Below, in pieces: positions 1-9,905 of a DNA stretch of 64,000 nt (position 1 is the stretch's first letter; every line of letters begins with the position of its first letter). The notes below the pieces were generated by a model that had not been told where the DNA came from, did not search any database, and saw only the letters and a program-made list of their open reading frames with translations. The DNA comes from Drosophila persimilis (taxonomy: Eukaryota > Arthropoda > Insecta > Diptera > Drosophilidae). Position numbers and translations under genes: made by a program. The stretch spans positions 1-64,000 of the forward strand of contig NW_020825425.1 in assembly GCF_003286085.1 (NCBI RefSeq). Reading direction: 5' to 3'.

Positions 1-953
1 GTTGTAGGTTGACAGACTGGCTTTGTACTCGGCCCAGTTTTGCTCAACGTTTTCAGCCTTAGCTTTATTGAAGAGTCTCCGGGAGGCTTTCCGGAGTTCA
101 CCCAGTTTCGGATTCCACCATTCAGGTTTCTTCCGGCCTCTGTTCTTGCCAGAGGGGCATGCTTTGTCGAGCGCCTTATTGCAGGCGTCGGTAAAGATCT
201 TAAGAAGACGAGTCGTGGCCTCCGTGGAGAACTCCTCCTCAGATGGGGGCTCAGGGAGAACACGACAGAGGTAGTCAGAATACCGAGTCCAGTTTGTCCG
301 CCTGATGTTCCGGAATCGGACTGGCTTCGGCACTGAGAAGGAGAAGACAGTTTCCACGTACCTGTGGTCCGAGAAGGAGTGCTCTTCCAGGACCCTCCAG
401 GATACAATGTTACGCTGTATCTCATGAGAGGCAAGCGTGAGGTCCAGGACCTCCTTGCGGTTTTTAATGATAAAGGTGGGATCACTACCCCGGTTTAATA
501 AGACCATCTGTGTGGTCAGTAAGTAACTGAAAAGGTACTCACCCCTTTCGTTTGTGTCAGTGCTTCCCCACTGACAGTGATGTGCATTGGCATCACACCC
601 CACAATTAGGCCGATGTCCTTGGCCGAGCAGTCTGCGATTAGAGCCCGGAGCAGATCCTCAGTGAGCGCTCCTGGCCTTCGAGGCTCACTGCGGTGTGGT
701 CTTCATTGCTGAAATTTGGGAGCAAAAATAAGTGCAACTCTCTTTTTGCAAGAATGCAGGTGCGAGTTTTACCTGTGGTTTCAGCTACATATAGCTTGTA
801 ATCAGAAGTACTCAGACCGGAGACCCTGTTTCCGAGGATCCAGGGCTCCTGAATGAGTACTATGTCGGCTCCAACCTTGGCCAGGTGGAGCAGTAGAGCA
901 GCGCATGCTGCCTTACAATGGTGGAGGTTTATCTGCAGGAGCGTCAACGACAT
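1..953 (-). pseudogene. ORF2 endonuclease domain of the LOA-like LINE (partial, frameshifted)
   Basis: ORF2 encodes the AP-like endonuclease that nicks target DNA and, beyond the window, the reverse transcriptase. The N-terminus (953-640) shows LQINLHHCKAA and IVLIQEPWI, the standard endonuclease start with its catalytic Glu. At about 650 the frame is lost. A second frame then runs open to base 1 and shows the catalytic DANAHH block (about 600-580), WGSTDTNERGE, NRGSDPTF and LDLTLAS, then SDHRYVE. The end of the window shows the linker before the RT (CPSGKNRGRKKPEWW, YKASL). One indel near 650 breaks the gene. The RT itself is outside. The 41-base overlap with ORF1 fits reinitiation or coupled translation as known for such LINEs. 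Confidence 0.8.
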
Positions 954-2367
954 TCCTGAGGCTCGCCTCCACCATTGTTACTTCTGGATCGCTGTCAGGG
1001 GACTCCGGCTCCTCCCCGACAATGATATGGCTGAGACCTCTGGCTAGGTCGCTCTCGTCGAACGCGTAGTCGTCCAGGATGTCGTCCGACATCAAGGACG
1101 CCGCATCCGACGCCGGGTTATCCTCCTCGCACGAGGCCCCCTCTTTCGGGATCTCCGGCAGCTCCGGGTCTGGCTCGACCTCCGCTTGCCTGCCCTTGCG
1201 ATCGGACTTGTACGTGGATATGGTGACCTTCTTATAGCCATAATCCACTACACCGTCCGACTTTGCGAGGAGATCTATTGATTCCTCATTTAGGACGAGG
1301 ATAATCTGGCGCCTCTGCCCTTGGATATCCTCCACCTTTGCCACCTTCCAATCGGCTGTAGGAAGGTGGGGGTTGCAGACCTGCAGTAACCTGAGGATCT
1401 TCTCAGGCTCTGCAGGCTTAGCCGAGACCCACGCTCTGGCTCTCGGGCGACTAGGGACATCTTCCCACTTCACGGCCTCCAGTTTCGCCCCTGGATAGAC
1501 CTCTTTTAGGGCCGCCACCGCCTTCATGTAGAGGGCCGCAGAGCGAGCGTCTTGGCAGGCGATGGCTTTCACCTTGCCTTGATGCCACCCTGCGTCCTCT
1601 CACTTTGGCGGTGGTCCGCCGTTCTCCTCCAGTTCCAGTAGGAACCGGTCCTGGAGCTCGTTCTCCACCATGTGCCACTTATCGCGGGGGACATGGCCGT
1701 CCTCGGCGCCCCTGTCCAGGACACCGATCAGGGTCTTGCCCCTCGCCACCTCAGCGAACGACCGGTTCGTGAGGTGGGTCTTCACCCGCTTGGCTTGCTG
1801 GGCTTGACCTGGCTGTTTTGCGGGGTCCTCCGCTGAGCGTTGCCGCTTGTTGGGGGCCTTGGCTGCGCCCTTTCCAGCTTTGGCTGGCTGGAACAGGGGA
1901 AGGATTGAGCAGGCCCACAGCCTCTGCTCCTTTCCTTCGGCTGACGCCTTGAAATTCGGGTCTTCGTTGGACAGGATGAAGGCCGCTCGTCTCCTGTCCT
2001 GGTACGACGGCTTTCCTCCCCGTGGTGCAGAGACGCTGCCCGCCGGGGGTCCCAAGGGTTCTTCGGTCCCGGTGCGCTTACCAGCCGCGATTACGCTCTG
2101 CTTGGCAGCCACACCGGTATCCGCTTCGCCCTTGGAGCCACCCGACTTGGAAGAACCCGATTGGCTTTTCGGGCCCCCCCTCGCTGCGGCTGCTGCCTGA
2201 AGACGGTGGACCGACTCAGTCTCCTTCCCCGTCTTCTTTGGACCCGGTTTCCCAGGCGCTGGTGCAGAGGGATTGGCTTGTCCCTCCGGTACTTTAAGAG
2301 GAGTACCGAGCTCCTTTGCGGTGTTTTTATTTTTAATATATGATTTGTTTGGCATTTTTGTTCCCAC
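913..2367 (-). pseudogene. ORF1 (Gag-like) of the LOA-like LINE, split by one in-frame TGA
   Basis: The ORF1 protein should package the element RNA into an RNP. The first part (2367-1600, 255 codons) starts MGTKMPNKS and is rich in Lys, Pro, Gly and Ala. It ends at a TGA on 1602-1600. Reading continues in the same frame nine codons later with another 219 codons (1572-913), so the two listed ORFs are one gene of about 485 codons with a single stop. The second half contains a folded block (roughly residues 300-400: RARAWV, CNPHLPTADWKV, LLAKSDGVVDYGYKKV) that resembles the DUF4780-type domain of Drosophila LOA elements, from memory of the family. The C-terminus is acidic. ORF2 overlaps its last 41 bases in another frame. 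The stop could be natural readthrough or decay; decay is more likely. Confidence 0.72.
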
Positions 2368-2768
2368 GAGTAGGCGGGAAGGGGTTGGTCACCCGAGGCA
2401 TAGCCCGCTTGCCCCGGGAAGCCTGATTTAAACTGGAGGTCGGCAGGTATCCAGAGTCCGCATATTAGCGACCGGGCACCCCCCCGGCCATGCATCCCTC
2501 GGCATATAACAGTGTCACCTTGGATTGGGATAATTTCACTGAGAGTTTTCTTCTCTCCGCCCGTATAGTCGCACTTCCACCGGTGTGCACAGTTACGGCG
2601 GGTGACGGCTCGCTCGCAACCCTCTGTGTCCTAGGGGGGTGTGAGACGGAGACCGCACCGGGTATTACTAACCGGAGCGGCTGCGCCTCAGTTCCGAGTT
2701 CACAGTTGTGCGAGCCGACCCGTCATCCGTTTGTCCCCCTGTAGCACCCGATGGCTGACGGCCGATTC
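2368..2768 (-). other. 5' UTR of the LOA-like LINE
   Basis: This stretch lies between the truncated errantivirus RT and the ORF1 start. No coding potential is convincing on either strand. In LINEs this region holds the internal promoter, but I see no motif I can name. The outer boundary is uncertain by about 25 bases. Confidence 0.5.
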
Positions 2769-3868
2769 CCTCATTAAAATCTGATAGAAACCTGACTCTA
2801 AATCAATGGCCGAGAAATATTTCGCTTTACCTAAATTGGCAAGGATTACGGAAGGATCTTGCATAGGGTATCTATCCGGTATGGTGTTTTCATTAAGTTT
2901 CTTAAAGTCTATTACTAATCTATGCTTAGGAGTTCCGTCCTCATTTACTCCCTTCTTTGGTACTACTATTACCGGTGAATTATATGGGCTTTTACTAGGT
3001 CTGATTATACCTTCATCTAACATTTTACTTATTTCGTTATTAACGAAATCGTTAACCGAATAAGCGTATGGATACTGCTTGCCATATACCGGTCTATCGT
3101 GTTCAGTGTTAATCTCTCCTTTTATATCCGTTCTGAACGGTAACTGTAAATTTATATTGGCATGGTCTTCTTCGATGATAGATACCATTTTCCCTCTGAG
3201 ATTTTCTAAATTGTCCTCTTTGTAGGTTATTGTGTTATACAATTTCATTTTTTTTCAATTCAGAATTTGCATAATTTTGAATGTCGGATATTTCTACGAC
3301 GGCGGGTTCAGGATATTTTAATCCCAAACTATTAAAACTTTGGATGTCGGATAACTCAACGACGGCTGGTTCAGGATATTTGAATCCCAAACTATTGACG
3401 GATAATTCTTCGTCGGCGTGCTCAGAATTTTTTGATCCCAAGCTATATAAACTTCCTTCTACCTTTACTGAATCGCTTTTCATTTCTTTTTCTTCTTCAA
3501 AATATTTTTTTTATTATATATTCCTCCAACGGAGGGATGGTTTTTCCTTCTATAAAGGTTAATTTGTTTAAAGAAAGGACCTCGTCATATAATAGTTTCT
3601 CCTCATTGTCTTTATAACTTAAAGTCCCCTTTCCTGTATCAATAACCGCTCCGATTTTCTTTAATAGGTTAAATCCTATTAGTAAATCTGCCTCCATTCC
3701 ATCTATTTCATAAAACACTTGCTTTGTGTTGAAAATAGTTATATTATGGAAATATTTAATTATTGAAAACCCATTCACTGTAGCAACTTTCTTATAAATT
3801 GGTAATTCTTTTTTATTTTCGTAAATTCGTTTTTTTATATAACAGGAAGTTGCTCCCGTATCTATCAA
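2769..3868 (-). pseudogene. pol: Errantivirus pol fragment: protease, repeat linker, RT N-terminus
   Basis: Three minus-strand frames make up this piece. The protease (3868-3497) carries the active-site IDTGATS and, further on, ADLLIGFNLL. It is followed in another frame by a linker (3483-3235) made of near-repeats around KYPEPAVVE and SDIQ, and in a third frame by the RT N-terminus (3248-2769) with DRPVYGKQYPYA, SPYNSPVIVVPKK, RLVIDFKKLNE and AIDLESGFYQI. Both frame changes fall at A-runs (near 3500 and at 3247-3258), so they are probably indels and not programmed shifts. The YxDD catalytic block, RNase H and integrase are missing because the LINE insertion truncates the gene. Confidence 0.8.
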
Positions 3869-3921
3869 AACTTTTAATTCTCTGTTTATTTTTTTGTCTA
3901 CTCTTTTTAGGTAGGGCAGAC

Positions 3922-5166
3922 CTACTTCGGGGGCTGATCTAAAAAATGATCCTCCTCAATGTTATTTATCCTCATTGCTTTATTAGCCGGTTGTTCCGAC
4001 ATTTCGTTTAGCTTTCGTTTCTGCGCTTGATTGTCGTTAGACTGATTTTTCGGTACTACGTTTGCCCTGAAATGCTGGGCTTGGCTATAATTGTTATTAT
4101 TTCTCCTATAATAACCGTTAGTATTCTCCCGATAATTTCTATTGTTATTATTTCCCCTGAATTGATTGCTGTTCTGTCGGTTCCGGATTTGTATCGATTC
4201 GTCTACCTCCATTGGTTCTGGGGCCTGATTTTGTTGTCTATTACCCAAGAAATAGGGTTGTCCCCAAGACATGTTATTCCTCTGCAAATCCCTTTTTTGG
4301 TCGAATGGTGAACTGTTAGTCCTAGGTTGTCGTTGGTTGAATCTTAAGGTATTGAAATTATTATTCCCTGAATTTCTGGGACCGCTGAATTGGTAGGCAA
4401 ATTGGGCCCGAATGTTATTAGATTGCAATTCCTGTACCTTTGCCAAGGCATTCGGTAAATCTGGGGGATTCAATGAAAATAGGATTTCAGCAATGCCGCC
4501 GTTTAGGCCAGTGACAAAAATGCGTAAGGCATTGTCTCTAATTTTTTTATTTGATTCTTTGGTGATTTCACTGTCCTTTCCGTGAGTCATTATTGTCTTA
4601 TTTATTAACAAGGTCATTTTCTTGTTATCCTCGTTATAGAAATCTATAATTGAAAGGTTCCCTTGTCGGAGAACGCTTAACTCCTGTTCTATTATGTAAA
4701 TTGGTCTCTTGTCACTGTAAACAAAGTCAAGTCGTGAAAGTATGGCATCAAAATTTAAAACTGTCCCGTGGTTGGTCAGTGCGTCATGTGCTGGTCCTGT
4801 TATTTTGTTTCTCAAAATTGTTAATGCAATATAATATTGCTTACTTCCTTTCTTATATAACTTCACTGCAGTTTCTGCAGCTTCCCTCCATCCTACATAT
4901 TGGTTTAATCCACCATTGAAAATTGGTAGGGATTCTATTACCTTTAATGTGGTGTCATCTCTTATTGTCTCGTCTATTGTTTCTGCCTGATAATCTGATA
5001 CCTGATCGGATTTAGTTTCTATTTGTTGTTTTAAATTTACAATTTGCTCTTGTACTTGTGAAATTTGAAGTGCTATCAATTGTTTGACCAGATCTGCTGT
5101 GAGATCGGTCCTTGTTTGAGAGTTAATCATTTTTAGTTTTTCAAAATCTAAAGTTAGTTGATCCAC
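3922..5166 (-). CDS. gag: Errantivirus Gag, intact ORF
   Basis: The 414-codon ORF encodes the structural Gag polyprotein that assembles the intracellular particle. It starts MDQLTLDFEKL, with a coiled-coil-like N-terminus. The central capsid-like part (about residues 75-250) contains YVGWREAAE, LRNKITGPAHDAL, PIYIIEQELSVLRQG and FVTGLNGGIAEIL. The C-terminal third is rich in Asn, Gln and Arg (RFRGNNNN-type stretches) and has no CCHC knuckle, as in gypsy-group Gags. The ORF has no stops although its pol is broken. Its end overlaps pol in the -1 frame, and a T TTT TTA heptamer lies just before the stop. The ATG at 5166 is the first in frame after the leader. Confidence 0.82.
   Translation of the reverse strand: MDQLTLDFEKLKMINSQTRTDLTADLVKQLIALQISQVQEQIVNLKQQIETKSDQVSDYQAETIDETIRDDTTLKVIESLPIFNGGLNQYVGWREAAETAVKLYKKGSKQYYIALTILRNKITGPAHDALTNHGTVLNFDAILSRLDFVYSDKRPIYIIEQELSVLRQGNLSIIDFYNEDNKKMTLLINKTIMTHGKDSEITKESNKKIRDNALRIFVTGLNGGIAEILFSLNPPDLPNALAKVQELQSNNIRAQFAYQFSGPRNSGNNNFNTLRFNQRQPRTNSSPFDQKRDLQRNNMSWGQPYFLGNRQQNQAPEPMEVDESIQIRNRQNSNQFRGNNNNRNYRENTNGYYRRNNNNYSQAQHFRANVVPKNQSNDNQAQKRKLNEMSEQPANKAMRINNIEEDHFLDQPPK
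3940..3946 (-). promoter_or_regulatory. Candidate -1 ribosomal frameshift heptamer T_TTT_TTA, gag to pol
   Basis: Read on the minus strand in the gag frame the codons are CAT TTT TTA, which gives the canonical X_XXY_YYZ heptamer six codons before the gag stop. A -1 slip enters the frame that leads into IDTGATS of the protease. The placement is what the mechanism needs; function is inference. I did not establish a downstream pseudoknot. Confidence 0.55.
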
Positions 5167-5728
5167 CTTTAATTTTTCTTATATGTTAGTTTTTATAATC
5201 TTATATAACTAATTGAACTTAAATATTTATTAATACAACTTTTGCTCACCAGCTATCCGGTAGGGGTCGTCCTTCTTAGTTTGGCTGACTGATCTTCGCA
5301 CGGGTCTTCCTTCTTGATTTGGCTGACAGGTCTTTGAACGGGTCTTCCTTCTTAAATTTCTTTGTTTAACTGGGTCTTCTGGGGGTCTTCCTTCTTTGGC
5401 TTCGCTGATCGTTTCACTTTCCTTGTGTTTTGGTTTTGTTGGTTTTGTTTAAAAACTTTGGGTTTTTTTGGTTTTTTTGTATTTATGAATTGTCTTGATT
5501 AGCTTTTTTATTTATTTGTATTTTGCATTGTATTTGTATTTGTATTTGTATTTGTATTTACACACCCTAAGCTCCGGTTTGTTTCCTTTTTATCTCACTT
5601 TTTTTATCTTATATCACACAGTCACTCCGCGTTTTTAAATTTGAAGGATTTATTCCATTAATTAATTGTCCTTCGGGTTTCGGCACGACGCAACACTTTT
5701 ATCATTCGGTGCTTTTTATACAACGTCA
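5167..5728 (-). other. Errantivirus leader with short tandem repeats
   Basis: This is the untranslated leader between primer site and gag. It contains three to four loose repeats of GGGTCTTCCTTCTT separated by about 50 bases (5270-5410) and a run of TTTGTA repeats (about 5527-5560). No ORF is convincing. Such a long AU-rich leader is usual for gypsy-group elements. Confidence 0.55.
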
Positions 5729-5745
5729 CCCCACGTTGGGCGCCA
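5729..5745 (-). promoter_or_regulatory. Primer-binding site, tRNA-Lys type
   Basis: The minus strand reads TGGCGCCCAACGTGGGG directly next to the LTR end. This is the 18-mer class complementary to the 3' end of a tRNA-Lys, the primer known for gypsy. It fixes the inner edge of the LTR at about 5746. Confidence 0.78.
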
Positions 5746-6162
5746 ATTAAATCACTGCGATAGCGGATTGTGTTTTTAAAAAGTTTTTATTTTACTTCGA
5801 ACTTCACTGATATAGATTTAAGTAGAGGGTCACAAAGGAATTCCGGGCCAAGGGATTGCGCGATCTTAATATTTAGCTAGACTTTGCGGTGTCGCTGCTG
5901 GATCAAGACTGATTTGAACGTTCTGATCTTTGCATCGTTGATCCCTTTCGGGAATCGTTTTTCTATAAACATTTCAATTGATTTCGCCATCCCGAGTATT
6001 AGATTTCGTCATCCAAAGAGAGAACTGTAAAAGGCCTAAAGTGCAGGATCTGCAGAAAGCCGGGAGTGAGATTGTTTATGAGAAGCCGGGTGTGGGCAAA
6101 CATTGGTTTTCCATTTAGGCGAGTGTCAAAGTGACATTTCCATTAGTCTCAGCAAACGAACT
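5746..6162 (-). repeat. 5' LTR of the errantivirus-like element
   Basis: The LTR is bounded on the inside by the primer site. The outer edge is a guess: an AGT terminus on the minus strand at about 6162, as gypsy-group LTRs often begin AGT and end in AATT. A poly(A) signal-like AATAAAA lies near 5795 on the minus strand. No second LTR is available for comparison. Confidence 0.5.
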
Positions 6163-6205
6163 GGAAATATACAAATAAAAATAAAATAAATAATAATAAA
6201 AATAA

Positions 6206-7054
6206 CGAGGGGGAACGTTGTGAGTTGCTGCGGACACCGCAACTCTACAGTTATACCCGATACTAAGTCAGTATGGCTCTCCTCCGGCAGACGCCGCTAA
6301 TATTAAGCGACACCACAAAGAGTGGTGTGCGAATACCAAACATACCAAATTTGGTTACTCTAGCTTTAATAGTCTCTGAAATTTGTGAATATCCCCAGAT
6401 TTGCATCCTTTGCGGGGGCGCAAGGGGGTGTGGCGAAATTTTGAAACAAACTCGTCTCGGTCCGATATATTAGGAGTGTGGATACCAAATTTGGTTGCTC
6501 TAGCTTTTATAGTCTCTGAGATCTAGGCGCTAATGTTTTACTCTAAGCAAAGCCGCCTATGCTACCTGTGTGTTAGAGAGAGACAGGGCGAGAAAAAATG
6601 AAATTGTTTTCTTGATGCTGGCTATAATAATAATACGATCCAGTTCAGATTCTGCAGTCTAAAAGATATGGTAATTCTCTACGATTCTGCGTTTTTGGTT
6701 TTCTCGTATCGTCGAAATTGTGGATGCCACAGATTTTCGCCCTTTGTGGGCGCGGAAGTGGGCATGGCAAAGTTTTGAAATATTTTTGGAGCAGTGACAT
6801 ATCACAGAAGTCTGGATCCAAAACATCGTTGCTCTAGCTCTTATAGTCTTTGAGCATTAGGCGCTGAAGGGGACGGACAGACGGACGGACGGATAGACGG
6901 ACAGACAGACATGGCTCAATCGACTCGGCTATTGATGCTGATCAAGAATATATATACTTTATGGGGTCGGAAACGATTCCTTCTGGACGTTACACACATC
7001 CACTTTTACCACACATCTAATATACCCCAATACTCATTTTGAGTATCGGGTATA
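6206..7054 (+). mobile_element. DINE-1/INE-1-like repeat, copy 1
   Basis: The copy begins CGAGGGGGAACG and ends GAGTATCGGGTATA; both edges recur at 41849-42940 and the left edge again at 43008. Near the left end a hairpin pairs GAGTTGC with GCAACTC. The right part contains the block known from Drosophila INE-1 (reverse strand: TATACCCGATACT, TCGTTTCCGACC, TATATATTCTTGATCA, and a GACG/GACA microsatellite). These are non-autonomous Helentron-derived elements with no coding capacity; the family assignment rests on recalled INE-1 sequence. Bases from 6661 on are repeated as the left end of the tandem units. Confidence 0.78.
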
Positions 7055-7195
7055 AAAATGGGATAAGCATGTTTGAAATAAAAACACCATATATGGCAAT
7101 CAATAGTCACCGAGACGAATTCGTTGAACAATCAGAGACTGAATTTAAAAACTGTTATCAAAGAGCAAACAATGACTTTGTTTGCTATAATAAAC
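7055..7195 (+). pseudogene. env: Roo-like env fragment, middle part
   Basis: Directly after the DINE-1 end a frame reads MFEIKTPYMAINS, then DEFVEQSETEFKNC and NDFVCYNK, which resembles the ectodomain of roo-type BEL env proteins. The reading is cut at 7195 by the 412-like LTR. The same gene resumes at 32482 after a second copy of AAAC and the frames agree. The 5' part is missing; the left edge is the DINE-1 end. Copies of this scrap are at about 11298-11438 and 15515-15655. It is a dead fragment and its env function (membrane fusion in related viruses) is only inferred. Confidence 0.6.
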
Positions 7196-7650
7196 TGTAA
7201 AACGATGTTCAATCCTTTTGTTGGATCGTTGGGGCTCAACCCTCCGATCTGTTTTATTGTGTTTTATGTTCTCAATTTTACAATTGTGTTTTGGGCTTTT
7301 GTAAGCCAAAAGCCGCGGAGCGGCAGAACTATGTGTTCTTATCTCTTATATGTTAGTATGTATATGTGTGAATATGCTCAGCGCTGTTGGCAGCGAGAGC
7401 GCGAGGGAAGATATATGTGTGTATGCATGTATATTAGTGCCGTCAATTATGGGAACATGCTGACGCTGCACTTGGGTCGCTCGAGGCATTCTTGAGTGAA
7501 TCGTAATACGATCACCCAGAATGTCTGGGACTTTATTGTTACGTAAACACTGAAACAAAGTGTTACAGTGTGTATTCTTTAAGTACCGTCGGTACAGTGG
7601 GTATTCGAAATAATGAATACTTTACTTTACTTTATTATGAGCATACTACA
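7196..7650 (-). repeat. 412-like element, 3' LTR (unit 1)
   Basis: On the minus strand the LTR begins TGTAGTATGCTC, as 412-type LTRs do, directly after a purine tract (AAAAGGAGGGAGA, 7663-7651), and ends in TTACA at 7196. It is flanked on the left by AAAC (7192-7195), and the partner LTR at 32481 is followed by AAAC, giving a 4-bp target duplication. Its duplicate in unit 2 is 11439-11893. In unit 3 it is split by the BEL insertion (15656-15797 and 22245-22557). Confidence 0.8.
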
Positions 7651-7757
7651 TCTCCCTCCTTTTAAAAAATAACGTAATCTAATGAAGTTATTTTATTTTT
7701 AGCTTTTACTATATATGTATACGAGTTATGTATTCTTAAAAAGACAATTTATATATA
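7651..7757 (-). other. 412-like polypurine tract and 3' internal end
   Basis: The minus strand shows the polypurine tract beside the 3' LTR and about 90 bp of AT-rich non-coding sequence. It stops at the mdg3-like LTR, which inserted here at a TATA site. The continuation of the same internal region is at 27699. Confidence 0.65.
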
Positions 7758-8091
7758 TGTGGGTTGGTGTACCACACAAAATACCAAATGAAGATAAGAT
7801 CACTAGACGACGAGCAACGATGATCCCATCACTAAAAAGAACGACGAGCAACGATGATCCCATCACTAAAAAGAACGACGAACAACGATTATGCCATCAC
7901 GAAGAAGACGACGAGCAAGGAAGAGACAAGCAGAGAAATAAAACGACGGCGGTACCGAAAAGACGCAAAAACGACGACGGCCGCAGAGAAGAAGAATAAA
8001 ACGACGCAGAATAAAGAATACATTTATCCTAAATTTATCAAACATTAAATACAAATTAATTATTAAACCTAAAGTAAATAAAAACCCCACA
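7758..8091 (+). repeat. mdg3-like 5' LTR, unit 1
   Basis: The 334-bp LTR begins TGTGGG and ends CCCACA. It contains 34-bp tandem repeats (GACGAGCAACGATGATCCC type, just over two copies plus a decayed third). It is followed by the primer-site-like TTTTGGGCGCTCGTCC. Copies are at 12001-12334, 22665-22998 and (3' LTR) 27365-27698. Confidence 0.9.
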
Positions 8092-8132
8092 TTTTGGGCG
8101 CTCGTCCGGGAATGAATTAAAAGTGGTTACTA

Positions 8133-9894
8133 TTGAAGAAGAAACGAAAATATAAATTTTTTTCCCCCACAATGCCGTATTTAAACGATTTAATATGTGA
8201 AAATCTACGCTCGAGCAAGAAAGAGTGCATAGCGGCACTGCATAAATTCGTGTTCGAGGCCGAGGGAGACAGAATCAACCGAAAAAGATTACGCGAATTT
8301 TCTGGCTTCCTCTACGACGAAAATGATGAGAGGTACAAAGCAAAGAAGGAATACGCAGTAAATAATATAACACATAGTGATCTTGTGGCTATATGCAATG
8401 TGTTGGGAATCAGTTATACTAGTGAGGACCTTTTCTTGCATGTGTTTTGCAATTTGCGTTCGATGACCCTGCTAGCGCATGATGAAACAAGCAACGACGA
8501 AACTGAGGATGAAGAGGATGATGACGAAAAAGAAAAGGATAGCAACAATTCGTTTGAGACGGCAGACCATGCCAGCATAGAAAACATTGCAGGGAAAAAC
8601 GAAGACACAGAACAAAGAAGACACGCTACAACATACAACCAAATAGTGGAGAGAGATATGACGCCACGATTTGCGATCAGTTTTCGCGATGTGGAAGAGA
8701 GCATTCGAAGTTTCGACGGCACTAATACTATTCCAGTCGAAGTGTGGATAACAGAATACAGGCGACACTAATGAAATGGATGATTTCCAAAGGTTTTTGT
8801 TCGCCAAAAAAGCTCTAAAAGGAATCGCGAAATTGTTTGTATTGAGTGAAAGAGGTTTGAATTCATGGAATTCCCTCAAGCAGGCATTATTGTCAGAATT
8901 TAAGTCGAATGTAACCAGCAAGCAAATTCATGAGCAACTCGCGCAAACGAAACGAGGCAACAATGAGTGTGTATTCGAATATTTCTACAAAATGAAAGAC
9001 ATTGCATCACGAGGAAGTATTGCAGACGACACATTTATCCAATATTTGATTGACGGCATAGATGGAAAAGGTGTGAATAAGACAATTTTGTACGGCGCAA
9101 CAAATATAAATCAGTTTAAAGAAAAATTAAAGTGCTATAAAACAATTATGGAAAAAGAAAATCAAATGGAAAAAGAGAAGTCGAAGCGAAATGAAATCAA
9201 TATAAAAGAAACCGACAAAAAAAGTCAAAGCATGAACAAAGATGATAAGAAAGAAGTGAAATGTTATAATTGCGGTGGTAAAGGTCACTTATCGAGTAAC
9301 TGTCAAAATAAAGATAAAGGTCGAAAGTGTTTCAAATGCAATCAATTCGGGCAAATTTCTAAAGATTGTAAAATTGAAAAGTTTGGTGCAACGTCAGTAA
9401 ATACGCGTAGATTGCAGCCAAAACCCGATATCACACACAAAGAAGTCGCATTTGAAAATAAAAAGTGTATCGCGCTTTTTGATACGGGCAGCAAGTTCAA
9501 CGTTATGCGGGAAGACTTTTATCGCGAGATTGGCAAGCCGAAGTTGGAAAGCTGTACACTTGTTCTTATTGGATTTGGCAATTGTGACTCTAATAGGATA
9601 ACACCAGTTGGTCATTTTAAACACGCTGTTCTAATTGACGATGGTGAATTCTTGTTAGATTTTTATGTAGTACCAACCAGACTTATCGACGTGAAGCTAA
9701 TTATTGGAGAAGAACTGTGTTTACTGGCGGAAATCGTTTTTAATAGAAACGGACTTCAAGTGCGCAATATGTCGAGCAATATGTCGAGCGGTGACGAACT
9801 AAATATAATGAAAATTTGTGCGGAAATTGACAATGACGTGATTGACATTAATGAACAGCAAGTGAATCTGCCAAAAAAGAAGTACGCGAACTAA
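8133..9894 (+). pseudogene. gag: mdg3-like gag-protease, unit 1 (frameshifted)
   Basis: Two ORFs make the gene: 8133-8771 (212 codons, acidic, Gag N-terminus, ending EYRRH) and 8776-9894 (372 codons). The second holds the rest of capsid (FEYFYKMKDIASRG, QYLIDGIDG), two zinc knuckles (CYNCGGKGHLSSNC; CFKCNQFGQISKDC, whose His is replaced by Gln) and the aspartic protease site LFDTGSKFN. The break between the two is a frameshift at about 8760-8780. A 1-base deletion (GGATG for GGAATG) is shared with unit 3 but not unit 2, and a further shift is common to all three. The end of the ORF carries an A AAA AAG heptamer (9873-9879) leading into pol. Confidence 0.82.
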
Positions 9895-9905
9895 TAGACA
9901 ATTAT

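Larger units (their letters stand above)
1..2768 (-). mobile_element. LOA/R1-like non-LTR retrotransposon, 5' part
   Basis: The minus strand carries, in order, a 5' UTR (about 2768-2368), an ORF1 (2367-913) and the start of an ORF2 with an AP endonuclease. The element runs off the left edge of the window before the RT. Its 5' end lies in the RT gene of the next element: at about 2745-2775 a recognisable gypsy-type RT reading frame stops and unrelated sequence begins. The endonuclease signature (DANAHH, WGS, RGE, PTF, DLTL) is typical of the LOA/R1/Jockey group, and the ORF1 domain resembles Drosophila LOA/Bilbo/TRIM-type elements. The target-site duplication cannot be seen because the 3' end is outside. 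Family assignment below the LOA/R1 level is inference. Confidence 0.8.
2769..6162 (-). mobile_element. Gypsy-like errantivirus, 5' half (LTR, gag, protease, start of RT)
   Basis: On the minus strand the order is LTR (about 6162-5746), primer-binding site, leader, gag, protease, a repeat-bearing linker and the N-terminal part of RT. The RT is cut by the LOA-like LINE at about 2769. The RT block (RLVIDFKKLNE, TIPDRYP, SPYNSPVIVVPKK) and a Gag without zinc knuckles fit the gypsy/17.6/Tom group. Integrase, env and the 3' LTR are not in the window. No DNA that would be its other half is seen elsewhere here. Confidence 0.8.

Noticed and set aside
7258..7650. A shorter left boundary for the 412-like LTR, based only on the match to the right LTR
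   Set aside because: It leaves no target duplication. Extending to TGTAAAACG at 7196 gives AAAC on both outer sides and an env frame that agrees across the site.
7866..8238. Minus-strand ORFs overlapping mdg3-like LTR and gag in each unit (also near 12.1, 22.8 and 27.5 kb)
   Set aside because: They are shadows of the LTR and the gag gene; they recur only because the unit is repeated.
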